A stretch of DNA of 64,000 bases from the NCBI GenBank assembly GCA_012103325.1, contig WLWY01000001.1:992001-1056000 (forward strand), in the 5' to 3' direction. The notes beneath the pieces were generated by a model. The model worked only from the letters and a program-made list of their open reading frames with translations. It did no database searches and had not been told where the DNA came from. Made by a program: the position numbers and the translations under genes. This DNA is from Alphaproteobacteria bacterium. GTDB taxonomy: Bacteria > Pseudomonadota > Alphaproteobacteria > UBA8366 > GCA-2717185. This document shows, one piece after another, positions 48,363-56,928 of the stretch (positions are counted from its first letter, which is position 1; every line of letters begins with the position of its first letter).

Positions 48363-49280
48363 ATGTCCCGCATAAATTTTTACAGCGGCGCCGACATCGA
48401 TCGTGCTGGACCGTTACGGCGCGATTCAGGGTATGTCGAGCAGCAACTCGCATCGTCGCGGGCCCGCGTCTTGCCGGTCTGGCGCGACAAGAACTTCGTT
48501 CAACTCGGAAACGACGACAGCGAGACGCCGCAAGTCGCCTGGCTGTCAATCGAAGCGGCGGCTGCACTTGTCGACGGGCCGCCATCGTTCCTTCTGCTCG
48601 GAGAGAAGGATGGAATCCCCTATTTCACAATCGATATGTCGCACCTCGACGAACCCGCACCTGACATGGCGCATGGCGCCTTCATGGGGCTCCGAGACGT
48701 TGGGGGCACGATGGAACAGTCCGACGGTGCATTGCTCTCCTACGCGAAAGGGCTGATCCATTGGCATGAACGGCACCCTTTCTGTGCTCGATGCGGCAGC
48801 CCTTCCGACGCGCGCGATGCGGGGCATGTGCGAGTCTGCGTCAGTCCAGACTGCGGCACCTCGCATTTTCCGCGCACCGACCCAGCGGTCATCATGCTGG
48901 TACACAAGGAAGACCGCTGCGTATTGGCGCACAATCGGCGCAACCCGCTGCCGATGTTTTCGACGCTTGCCGGATTCGTCGAACCGGGCGAAAGTCTGGA
49001 AGAAGCGGTCGCGCGGGAAGTCCAGGAAGAGGTCGGCATCCAGATCGGCCGTGTGCGCTATCACTCCTCGCAGCCCTGGCCCTTTCCCGGCAACATCATG
49101 CTCGGTTTTCACGCGGAAGCGGAGAGTACGGAAATCGTCGTCGAAGAAGCAGAACTGGTTGAAGCGCGCTGGTTCGAACGCGACGAAATCGCCAATGCCA
49201 CGCAAACCGGTTTGAAGCTTTCGCGATCGGAGTCAATTTCGCGCCGGCTGATCGACGACTGGGTGACTGGTAGCGTTTGA
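48363..49280 (+). CDS. nudC: NAD(+) diphosphatase NudC
   Basis: A 305-residue Nudix hydrolase cleaving NADH/NAD+ to NMN and AMP and removing NAD caps from RNA. The zinc ribbon is CARCGS with CVSPDCG (about 140-165). The Nudix box reads GFVEPGESLEEAVAREVQEEVGI, and the SQPWPFP motif that distinguishes NudC from other Nudix enzymes follows. The length is of the longer, peroxisomal-like NudC form. Convergent with the phosphodiesterase-like gene, 8 nt apart. Confidence 0.94.
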   Translation: MSRINFYSGADIDRAGPLRRDSGYVEQQLASSRARVLPVWRDKNFVQLGNDDSETPQVAWLSIEAAAALVDGPPSFLLLGEKDGIPYFTIDMSHLDEPAPDMAHGAFMGLRDVGGTMEQSDGALLSYAKGLIHWHERHPFCARCGSPSDARDAGHVRVCVSPDCGTSHFPRTDPAVIMLVHKEDRCVLAHNRRNPLPMFSTLAGFVEPGESLEEAVAREVQEEVGIQIGRVRYHSSQPWPFPGNIMLGFHAEAESTEIVVEEAELVEARWFERDEIANATQTGLKLSRSESISRRLIDDWVTGSV

Positions 49281-49288
49281 CAGGCGGG

Positions 49289-50005
49289 CTACATCTCCAG
49301 TTCGACGATGAGCGCCGAATGATCGCTCGTCCCATTCTTTCTGTCTCTATGACGATAGCGGGCCGCTCTCAGCGCCGGGATAAGGCGTGGCGAAAGATAG
49401 GCATGATCGATGCGGAACCCATTCCCCTTATGGCTGTACCAGCTGTACTGCCGGCCAGCTGGATGAAGAGCCCGCCATGCCTCCGGCCAGCCGGCGGCCT
49501 CCATCCGATCGAGATAATCGCCATAGTGAAACACCGTACCTGATTCATCGACATAGTTTTTGCCCGTGTTGAAATCACCCACCACCAAATGGTTCGCGTT
49601 TGCGTAACGGGCCGCGATCCGCAACATGTAGTCCCAGTGCGGCAGTTTGGCATGCAATGACGGAAAGTAGGTTCCCGTCAGGCCGAAATCTGCAAACTGC
49701 ACGGTAACCCAACGATGACGGTCGGCAGGAACATCGCTTCCTTCATCACACAAGGAGAAGGGACGGCTCGACGCGATCAGCACACCGTTCACACGCGGCG
49801 GCGGCGCACTGGTCGCCTGATGGACCAACCCATCGGCCGCGAGCGCTTCACGCAAAGTCCGGCCGGGCGGATTGTCGCGAAACTCCGTTAGAACCACAAT
49901 CTCGGCTCGATGCACCCGAATCGCCGCATGAATGCGCGCAACGCGCGCGCCACCCCCGTGACGGATATTCCAGCTCAACAGCCGAATTGGCATCGCAAAA
50001 TCCAT
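49289..50005 (-). CDS. Endonuclease/exonuclease/phosphatase (EEP) family protein
   Basis: A 238-residue protein of the DNase I-like superfamily. Visible residues: the asparagine and early catalytic region SWNIRHGGG, the glutamate in LTEFRDN, GDFN in the middle, and the C-terminal SDHS. It would hydrolyse a phosphodiester in DNA, RNA or a lipid or sugar phosphate; the substrate is unknown. I set the start at ATG 50005; an in-frame TTG at 50035 would lengthen it slightly. There is no signal peptide. Divergent from the hopanoid-locus MlaA gene. Confidence 0.82.
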   Translation of the reverse strand: MDFAMPIRLLSWNIRHGGGARVARIHAAIRVHRAEIVVLTEFRDNPPGRTLREALAADGLVHQATSAPPPRVNGVLIASSRPFSLCDEGSDVPADRHRWVTVQFADFGLTGTYFPSLHAKLPHWDYMLRIAARYANANHLVVGDFNTGKNYVDESGTVFHYGDYLDRMEAAGWPEAWRALHPAGRQYSWYSHKGNGFRIDHAYLSPRLIPALRAARYRHRDRKNGTSDHSALIVELEM

Positions 50006-50175
50006 TAACCGCGGCCTGCTCTCGCCGTTTAGCAAATATTAACCACGTTAATATCTATTCGAAAACGCTACCGGGTGGAGAGCACATCACCAGCGCAACC
50101 GACGCATATGGGATGGACAGAAGCGTCACAATCCCTCATTATCGCGCGCGATTGGGGAGCAAGGCCTTGAAATCG

Positions 50176-50946
50176 ATGCGTTCCGATAAACGGACCCGCC
50201 GGTTCGTACGTTGCGTAGCTGCGGCTGGTTTCGCAGTTGCCGTCACCGCAGCGCCCGTTCTTGCGGACAGCGCAGACCAGGTGCCGGAGTCCAACGCGCC
50301 CTATTACGATCCGTTTGAACCGGTCAATCGCGGCATTTTCGTCTTCAATCAGGCGATCGACGAAATGTTTCTGAAGCCGGTGGCACGCATCTACATTGCG
50401 GCGGTACCCGAAGGCGGGCGCGCAGCCATTACGAATTTCATTAACAACTTGAAATCGCCGGTAACGTTGGCGAACGATTTGCTGCAGGGCGACCTGGACC
50501 GGGCTCAAACGACAATCGCGCGTTTCACGGTGAATACGATCGTCGGCTTTGGGGGGATTGCCGATGTTGCGGCCGACCTTGGCACGCCCGGCCATAGCGA
50601 GGATTTTGGTCAGACTGCAGCAACCTACGGCGTCGGCAGCGGTCCCTACCTCATGCTTCCGTTCCTCGGGCCATCCAATGTCCGAGACGCGCTGGGCCGG
50701 GTCGTGGATACATTCCTCGACCCGCTGGACTATACGCTGGATCGTAGCGAGTCGCTCGCCCGGGCAGGTGCAGAAGGAGTCGATCAGAGAGCGCGGTTCC
50801 TGGACGTCAGCGAAGCACTGGAAAAAACATCGATCGATTACTACGCATCGATCCGAAGCGTGTTTACGCAAAACAGAGCTTATGAGATCCGCAACGGCGA
50901 ACCGGAACCGATCGTCGATATTTACGGCGAAGGCTCCACGCAATAG
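50176..50946 (+). CDS. Second MlaA/VacJ-family protein, without lipobox
   Basis: A 256-residue MlaA-family protein with the core EPVNRGIFVFNQ, FINNLKSPVTLAND and FTVNTIVGFGG. The signal peptide ends near PVLADS and has no cysteine, so unlike the copy at 7.5-8.3 kb it is not predicted to be a lipoprotein. I chose ATG 50176 because a basic segment and hydrophobic core follow directly; ATG 50113 is an alternative. It lies next to hpnM and hpnN, suggesting a role in hopanoid or phospholipid movement at the outer membrane. Convergent with hpnM (24 nt). Confidence 0.85.
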   Translation: MRSDKRTRRFVRCVAAAGFAVAVTAAPVLADSADQVPESNAPYYDPFEPVNRGIFVFNQAIDEMFLKPVARIYIAAVPEGGRAAITNFINNLKSPVTLANDLLQGDLDRAQTTIARFTVNTIVGFGGIADVAADLGTPGHSEDFGQTAATYGVGSGPYLMLPFLGPSNVRDALGRVVDTFLDPLDYTLDRSESLARAGAEGVDQRARFLDVSEALEKTSIDYYASIRSVFTQNRAYEIRNGEPEPIVDIYGEGSTQ

Positions 50947-50970
50947 GCCACACGGAAAGCCGCGACGGCG

Positions 50971-51576
50971 TTATTCCTGCGCCAGTCCAGCGATTTTATT
51001 TTCGATGACCTTGATGAGATTGTCGAAACCCTGCCGCTTGATGACGGCTGTGTAGTCCGCCCGCATCCGCGCAAGCTCGCTGAACCGTGCATCGAGAAAC
51101 ACATCGATGATTCGCCACTCGCCTTCTTGAGACCGTGTCAGGTAGTTGAGCGCCACCGGCGTGCCGTCCGACTTGATCAGGCGTGTTTTCACCAGCATGG
51201 TCTCTCTGACGGACTTTTCGGATGATACGATCTCGAACCGTTCCCCCGAATATCCATCGAATCGTGCCGCATATGTGGCGACGCTCATACGCGAGAAAGC
51301 ATCGACCAACTGCTCACGCTTGTCTTGTGCAAGACCTTTCCAATAGGCGCCCACGGCGATCCGGGACATGAGTGAAAAATCGTATAAGCCCGACATGACT
51401 GGCTGAAGTTTTTCGTAACGGCCGGCGTAGCCAAGGCTGTCCGCGTTCTTCATTATCTCAAGCAGCACAGCGTTCAGATTGGCAATCCGTTCCTTCGGTG
51501 TCGCGGCGCCTGACGCCGGCATGGCGACAAACAACAGGCTTCCCATCAAAACCAGCAAACGTACAAATCGCATCAT
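50971..51576 (-). CDS. hpnM: Hopanoid-associated MlaC-family protein HpnM
   Basis: A 201-residue periplasmic lipid-binding protein of the Ttg2D/MlaC family; in hopanoid loci this is called HpnM. A signal peptide ends near ASGA. Family segments are FSLMSRIAVGAYWKGL, VATYAARFDGYSGERFEI and WRIIDVFLD. It probably shuttles hopanoid or another lipid across the periplasm together with the HpnN transporter encoded divergently (153 nt). It shares the fold of the mlaC at 6.9 kb but is clearly a different sequence. Confidence 0.88.
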   Translation of the reverse strand: MMRFVRLLVLMGSLLFVAMPASGAATPKERIANLNAVLLEIMKNADSLGYAGRYEKLQPVMSGLYDFSLMSRIAVGAYWKGLAQDKREQLVDAFSRMSVATYAARFDGYSGERFEIVSSEKSVRETMLVKTRLIKSDGTPVALNYLTRSQEGEWRIIDVFLDARFSELARMRADYTAVIKRQGFDNLIKVIENKIAGLAQE

Positions 51577-51729
51577 CTGGCAAATATCCCTCTGGTGGCC
51601 CCGTACTCTCTAACGTAAATAGACACCGCGTCCATGAACCGCATCCTGAGAATGCGATCCCCCGCTGGGGTACATTCTACCAAAGAAAGACCGACGTAAT
51701 GAACATGCGGACGCGGCGTTTGGATATCA

Positions 51730-54318
51730 ATGGTGGATAAAATTTCCTTGATCGCCAAAAAACGGGCAGTACTGTCGGTGTGGACCGCCATCGTAGAGCG
51801 ATACGCTGTCGCGGTGATCACGATCATAATCATGCTGTCCGTCCTCGCAGCCTGGTACACCGCCAGTTATCTGGCGATCAACACCAGCACTTCGGACATG
51901 ATCTCCGCAGAGACGTCGTTTCGCCGAAATGCGATCGATTATGACGCCGCTTTCCCTCAGTTAAATGACCTGATCGTTGCGGTGATCGATGCATCGAGCC
52001 CGGAAGGCGCGCAGTCAGCGGCCGACCGCCTCGCGGTAGCGCTTCGCGAGAAGACGACCGTCTTCGATCGCGTCCAACAGCCCGGACACGATACATATTT
52101 CACCCGAAACGGTCTGCTGTTTCTGAAATCCGAAGAGCTGTCAGCGCTCGCGGACCGTCTGGCACGGGCCGAGCCGCTGCTCGCATCACTCGCGCAACAG
52201 CCCAACCTGACAGGTCTGTTCGACGTCCTGACTCTTGCAATGCAGGAAGGCGGCGAGAATGCGGATATCGCCGCACTGCTAGACAACGTTGCCGATGTCG
52301 CAATCGCACAAACCAAGGGTGTTCGCGCCACCCTATCCTGGCGTGAGCTGGTTGCGCTTGGCGGTGGGCGCCGGCAATTGGTTCTAGCCGGTGTCGCTCT
52401 CGATAACAGTTCGCTCGCGCCAGGAGGTGCGGCGCTAACCGAAATTCGCCAAATTGCCGATCGATTGGGCCTGAACGAAACGAACGGCATAACCGTCCGT
52501 TTAACCGGGGCAGTCGCCTTGGATTACGAAGAACTGCAAAGCGCCGCGCTGGGCGGCAAAACGGCCGGAGCGATTTCCCTTCTGCTCGTAACCGTGCTGT
52601 TGTTTGCTGGCCTTCGCTCGATGTCGCTCATTCTCCCGGCGATGATTACGTTGCTGACTGGCCTCGTCTGGACAGCCGCTTTCGCCACGATCGCCGTCGG
52701 CCATCTCAATTTGATTTCGGTCGCGTTCGCTGTCCTCTTTGTTGGACTCGGCATCGATTTCAGCATTCATTTCTGTCTTCGCTACAGTGAAGCGCTTGGT
52801 GAAAAAAGCGCGGATAGCAGTCCGCTGGGAGTGGCAGCGGATGTCGGCGGCTCGCTCGCCATCGGCGCAATTTGCGCGGCGGTCGGCTTCCTGGCCTTCC
52901 TGCCGACCGATTACAAGGGGCTGGCCGAACTCGGATTGATATCAGCGGGCGGAATGCTGATCGCGTTTTTCACGAATGTCACCTTGTTGCCTGCGCTCTT
53001 GAAAGTGTTCCCTGCACCATCCCGCAGGCCACCCGGACAGCGCAAAATGCCGCTCAAGCCCGGTACTTCCCGGATCATCGTTCTCGGTTTCCTGGTGCTC
53101 GGCGCCGCGGCGGCGGTTGTGTCGTTTCAAGCGCGGTTCGATTTCAACCCGATGAACCTCAAGGATTCCAGAAGTGAGTCCGTGGTCGCCTTTCATGACC
53201 TCGCTCAGGACAGTCACAATGGCATTTATGCGATTGATCTTCTCACGGCGAACCGGGCCGCGGCAAAAGCGGCGGCCGAACGCTTGCGCGCGCTGCCAGC
53301 CGTTGGAAGCGCAGTCACGCTCGACAGCTTGGTACCGGGCAATCAAACGGAAAAGTTAACGATCATCGAAGACATCGCTTTCTTTCTGGCTCCCGCGCTC
53401 GGTCCCGCGGCGGCCGACGACAGTACGGCCGCGAGCCGGCGTGTCAGCGCCGTGTCGTTTCTGACGTTTCTACGTTCCTACTCGGCAAACAACGCAAGCG
53501 CACCGCTCGGCGTATCCGCCGGACGCGCCGCGACGGCACTGGCAGCACTTCTATCCGACGAGCGCGACGACACCGTTGCTGAGCTGGAAAATCGACTCGT
53601 TACGCACCTGCCACGCATGCTGGACGATTTGCGGCAAGCACTTAACGCGGAACCCGTAACAGTCGAAGACGTGCCGCCGCAAATTCGTGATTCTTGGATT
53701 GCGGCGGACGGACGCGTCAGGGTGCAGATACGGCCGGCTCAACCGATAAAGGAAAATTCGGACTTGCTTGAATTCGCCGCAGCCGTGTTGGCCACGGCAC
53801 CGACGGCAGTTGGCACACCGATCACCATTACCGAAGCCGGGACCGCCGTTGTAGAGGCGTTTCGCGAAGCAACCCTTTCGGCATTCGTGATGGTCACCAT
53901 CATCCTCTTGGTCGTGCTGCGGCGCCTCGTCGATACGATCTTGGTGCTGGTTCCGCTAATCTTGGCGGCGATTTTTACCGGCGCGACATCGGTACTCTTC
54001 GATCTCCCGTTCAATTTTGCGAATGTAATCGTGCTGCCTTTGTTGTTTGGGCTGGGCGTTGCCAGCGGCGTACACCTCGTCAATCGCGCCCGGCACGCGA
54101 CGGATATCGGCAATCTGCTAGAGACCAGCACACCGCGCGCGGTTCTGTTCAGCGCGCTGACGACAATCGCATCATTCGGCAGCCTTGCATTGTCCGGACA
54201 TCGCGGCATGACAAGCATGGGGCAACTTCTAACAATCGCAATTTTCTATACATTGCTCTGCACCTTGGTTTTTTTGCCGGCGCTGATGATGTGGATCGAA
54301 CGCCGGGCGGCCCGCTGA
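51730..54318 (+). CDS. hpnN: Hopanoid-associated RND transporter HpnN
   Basis: An 862-residue inner-membrane MMPL/RND-type protein. The first helix is near 25-48, with a large periplasmic loop to about 265, then a five-helix bundle (about 270-425) holding the sterol-sensing-like GLGIDFSIHF, then a second periplasmic loop (445-710) and a second bundle (715-855) with FGLGVASGVHLV. HpnN moves hopanoids to the outer membrane in Rhodopseudomonas and Burkholderia. The gene begins the long plus-strand hopanoid run; the next gene starts 174 nt later. Confidence 0.92.
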   Translation: MVDKISLIAKKRAVLSVWTAIVERYAVAVITIIIMLSVLAAWYTASYLAINTSTSDMISAETSFRRNAIDYDAAFPQLNDLIVAVIDASSPEGAQSAADRLAVALREKTTVFDRVQQPGHDTYFTRNGLLFLKSEELSALADRLARAEPLLASLAQQPNLTGLFDVLTLAMQEGGENADIAALLDNVADVAIAQTKGVRATLSWRELVALGGGRRQLVLAGVALDNSSLAPGGAALTEIRQIADRLGLNETNGITVRLTGAVALDYEELQSAALGGKTAGAISLLLVTVLLFAGLRSMSLILPAMITLLTGLVWTAAFATIAVGHLNLISVAFAVLFVGLGIDFSIHFCLRYSEALGEKSADSSPLGVAADVGGSLAIGAICAAVGFLAFLPTDYKGLAELGLISAGGMLIAFFTNVTLLPALLKVFPAPSRRPPGQRKMPLKPGTSRIIVLGFLVLGAAAAVVSFQARFDFNPMNLKDSRSESVVAFHDLAQDSHNGIYAIDLLTANRAAAKAAAERLRALPAVGSAVTLDSLVPGNQTEKLTIIEDIAFFLAPALGPAAADDSTAASRRVSAVSFLTFLRSYSANNASAPLGVSAGRAATALAALLSDERDDTVAELENRLVTHLPRMLDDLRQALNAEPVTVEDVPPQIRDSWIAADGRVRVQIRPAQPIKENSDLLEFAAAVLATAPTAVGTPITITEAGTAVVEAFREATLSAFVMVTIILLVVLRRLVDTILVLVPLILAAIFTGATSVLFDLPFNFANVIVLPLLFGLGVASGVHLVNRARHATDIGNLLETSTPRAVLFSALTTIASFGSLALSGHRGMTSMGQLLTIAIFYTLLCTLVFLPALMMWIERRAAR

Positions 54319-54492
54319 TGCAGCGAAGAGTCGCACGGTTGTGAGTGGACGCCACTGTCACGGTTTCGTAATAATTAGCTATTCCAGCGTTGGGGAGCGC
54401 CGGATTTTTCTCAAACCGCAAAACTTTCGCTCAATGTCCGATTCATGTTTCTCTGATGCCTGCCCTCACGCGCTAGCAGAAATGCTTGCGCG

Positions 54493-55236
54493 ATGAAGGG
54501 CATTATGCTGGCCGCCGGATTTGGCGAACGCCTCGAAATGGCTGCGGACTTTCCGCCCAAGATACTTCTTCGATTTGGTGGCAAAACGCTGCTGCAGCGA
54601 CATGCCGAGATATTGAAGTATCTGGGATTCGACGAACTCGTCCTCGGCGTCGGGAACAAGGCTGATCAAATTCGCCAGGAAATTTTCAACCTCGGTATTG
54701 GGACATTTGTTCGGACGGTCGATTGCCCCGAATATGCACGCGGTGCGCCCTACACGCTTTGGGGACTGCGCGCGGAATTCAATGGGCCAGCCGTCTTCAT
54801 GGACGGCGACGTGCTTTACGATCATCGCCTTATGGCGCGTTTGTGCGAGTCATCGCATCAGACCTGCTTCGCCATGGACAGAAACGTCCGTCCAGGTGAC
54901 GACCCGGTGAAGATCTGTTTTCGCGACGATGAAATCGTCGATTTCCACAAACAACCGAGCGCGCCGCATGACTCGTTCGCGGAGTGGATCGGCTTTTTAC
55001 GGCTCTCCCCGGATATAGCGGGCCAAGTCGAGGCCGCACTAGAGCCTTATATTTCCGTCGGGCGGACCGATTTCATTTACGAGCAGGCCTTCGGCGATCT
55101 GCTCCGCGCGTCGCCCCTTGGTACCTTCGCCGTCGAAGACATTACCGGTCTGCCCTGGACGGAGATCGACTTTCCACACGATTTGGAATACGCGCGCACG
55201 GAGATATATCCGCGCCTCGTCCCGCTGCCGGAATGA
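54493..55236 (+). CDS. Sugar/alcohol-phosphate nucleotidyltransferase (LicC-like NTP transferase)
   Basis: A 247-residue Rossmann-type NTP transferase. The nucleotide motif AAGFGERL (7-14), the lysine in FPPKILL (about 20-26), and the metal-binding MDGDV near 97 are all present. By length and by sequence it resembles phosphocholine or inositol-1-phosphate cytidylyltransferases more than hexose-1-phosphate enzymes. Its stop overlaps the ATG of the CDP-alcohol phosphatidyltransferase gene by 4 nt, so its product (probably a CDP-alcohol) is likely the donor for that enzyme. It sits inside the hopanoid cluster. Confidence 0.82.
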   Translation: MKGIMLAAGFGERLEMAADFPPKILLRFGGKTLLQRHAEILKYLGFDELVLGVGNKADQIRQEIFNLGIGTFVRTVDCPEYARGAPYTLWGLRAEFNGPAVFMDGDVLYDHRLMARLCESSHQTCFAMDRNVRPGDDPVKICFRDDEIVDFHKQPSAPHDSFAEWIGFLRLSPDIAGQVEAALEPYISVGRTDFIYEQAFGDLLRASPLGTFAVEDITGLPWTEIDFPHDLEYARTEIYPRLVPLPE

Positions 55237-55868
55237 CGAGCTGGCATCATATTTCACCGCCCTGGGATCAACGGCTCGCCCGGCCAATCGCACGGCTGTT
55301 GGCCCGCACGCCCGTGACGCCCAATCAAGTCACGACCGTCAGCCTGCTTCTTGGCGTCGCCGGGGCCGTATTCTTTGCCTCGGGTGGAACAGGAGCTTAT
55401 TGGGGGGCACTGCTCTATGTCATGGCTCAGTTCGTCGATCATATGGATGGCGAGCTCGCACGCATGACGGGGCAAACCAGCGTGTTCGGTCACCATTACG
55501 ACCATATCGCCGGGGGCATTTTCGAGTTTGGCCTATTTTGTGGCGTTGGTATCGGCCTGGGCTCTAATGCCCTGGGCGGTTGGGCGATGACCCTTGGCTT
55601 CATCGCCGCGATATCAGTTGCCGTTACCGTTGCCGTTCGGCTTGAGATTTCACGGCGCCACGGCAATGACGCGATCGATCAGCCAAACTGGTTCGGTTTC
55701 GAGATCGAAGACATCATGTATCTCGTCGCACCGATTGCCTGGCTTGACGGGCTGGATATTTTCCTGCTGCTCGCGAGCATTGGTATACCCGTTTTCATGT
55801 TGCTGACCGTCTGGGAATTTTATTCCCGCGGCAGATTGCTTCGTAGGCAAGCGGACGAAAAGGCGTGA
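55233..55868 (+). CDS. CDP-alcohol phosphatidyltransferase family protein with altered active-site motif
   Basis: A 211-residue inner-membrane protein with about six helices. The family motif is D-x2-D-G-x2-A-R-x8-G-x3-D-x3-D; here it reads DHMDGELAR, then FGHHYDHIAG, so the first three aspartates are in place and the fourth, the proposed catalytic base, is a glycine. It may still bind CDP-alcohol and Mg2+ with altered chemistry, or have lost activity. Start and stop overlap both neighbours by 4 nt (nucleotidyltransferase before, hpnA after). The acceptor could be a hopanoid or another lipid alcohol; this is inference from location. Confidence 0.82.
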   Translation: MTSWHHISPPWDQRLARPIARLLARTPVTPNQVTTVSLLLGVAGAVFFASGGTGAYWGALLYVMAQFVDHMDGELARMTGQTSVFGHHYDHIAGGIFEFGLFCGVGIGLGSNALGGWAMTLGFIAAISVAVTVAVRLEISRRHGNDAIDQPNWFGFEIEDIMYLVAPIAWLDGLDIFLLLASIGIPVFMLLTVWEFYSRGRLLRRQADEKA

Positions 55869-56857
55869 CCACGCTGGTTACCGGGGCGACCGGATTTGTC
55901 GGCTCGGCTGTCGTGCGCCTGCTGCTGGAGCAAGGCCAATCCGTCCGCGTCCTGGTCCGCCCGGAAAGCAACCGGTCCAACATCGACTCCTTGCCGCTGG
56001 AAATCGTGACAGGCGACCTCCGCGATCCCCGGACACTTCCGCCGACTGTCGAGGGTTGCCATACGCTCTACCATGTCGCTGCCGATTACCGCCTTTGGAC
56101 ACCGCATCCCAAGGAACTTTATGACGCCAACGTTACCGGTACGCGCGATTTGATCCGCGCAGCAGTTGCCGCCGGCGTCGAGCGCATCGTCTATACGAGT
56201 AGCGTGGCGGTGCTGGGCCGCGCCACCGACGGCAGCCCCGCCGATGAAGCAACGCCGGTCGCGCTCGACGATATGATCGGGCACTACAAACGCTCCAAGT
56301 TTCTTGCCGAAGAAGCGGTCCGGCAACTGATTGCTGACGAAGCCGCGCCGGTGGTGATCGTCAACCCGTCGACACCGATCGGCCCCCGCGATATCAAGCC
56401 GACGCCAACAGGCAGAATGATCGTCGAAGCCGCCGCGGGGCGGATGCCCGCCTATGTCGATACGGGGTTGAACCTGGTGCATGTCGACGACGTTGCCAAA
56501 GGCCACCTGCTTGCCCATGAACGCGGCCGCATCGGCGAACGTTACGTGCTCGGTGGGGAAAACATGACGCTCGCAGAAATCCTTCGGGCGATTGCCGCTA
56601 TCGTCGACCGGCCGCCGCCGCGCGTCCGGCTGCCGCACAATCTCGTCTTGCCAATCGCTGTCGTTGCCGAAGGCTGGGCCCGGCTGTTCAACACCGGGGA
56701 GCCTTTCGTGACGGTGGACGGCGTGCGGATGGCCAAGAAACGGATGTTTTTTAGCAGCGCGAAAGCTGAGCGGGATCTTGGCTACACTGCCCGTGCTGCG
56801 CAAGCGGCGTTGCACGACGCGGTTGCCTGGTTTCAAGCCAACAGGTATCTGAATTAA
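55865..56857 (+). CDS. hpnA: Hopanoid-associated sugar epimerase-like protein HpnA
   Basis: A 330-residue extended SDR named HpnA in hopanoid clusters. The dinucleotide motif is TGATGFVG (6-13), with S112/S113 and Y141-x3-K145 as catalytic residues. Its substrate in hopanoid synthesis is not firmly established; reduction or epimerisation of a sugar-like side chain is assumed. The GTG start overlaps the previous stop by 4 nt, tying it to the two preceding genes. ATG is absent near the start. Confidence 0.92.
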   Translation: MTTLVTGATGFVGSAVVRLLLEQGQSVRVLVRPESNRSNIDSLPLEIVTGDLRDPRTLPPTVEGCHTLYHVAADYRLWTPHPKELYDANVTGTRDLIRAAVAAGVERIVYTSSVAVLGRATDGSPADEATPVALDDMIGHYKRSKFLAEEAVRQLIADEAAPVVIVNPSTPIGPRDIKPTPTGRMIVEAAAGRMPAYVDTGLNLVHVDDVAKGHLLAHERGRIGERYVLGGENMTLAEILRAIAAIVDRPPPRVRLPHNLVLPIAVVAEGWARLFNTGEPFVTVDGVRMAKKRMFFSSAKAERDLGYTARAAQAALHDAVAWFQANRYLN

Positions 56858-56859
56858 TA

Positions 56860-56880
56860 TCCTGATCGTGTGATTCACAT
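56860..56880 (+). repeat. Partial copy of the CTAGTGT-type repeat between hpnA and hpnL
   Basis: TCCTGATCGTG-TG-ATTCACAT shares TCCTGATCGTG and ATTCA with the left arm of the element at 5505-5578 and GTGTGATTCA with its reversed right arm. It starts three bases past the hpnA stop. Probably a decayed or shortened member of the same dispersed repeat. Confidence 0.4.
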
Positions 56881-56928
56881 CCTAAGTTTCGCCGCACGCA
56901 ATGCGACGAACAGCAGCAGATCGCGTTA

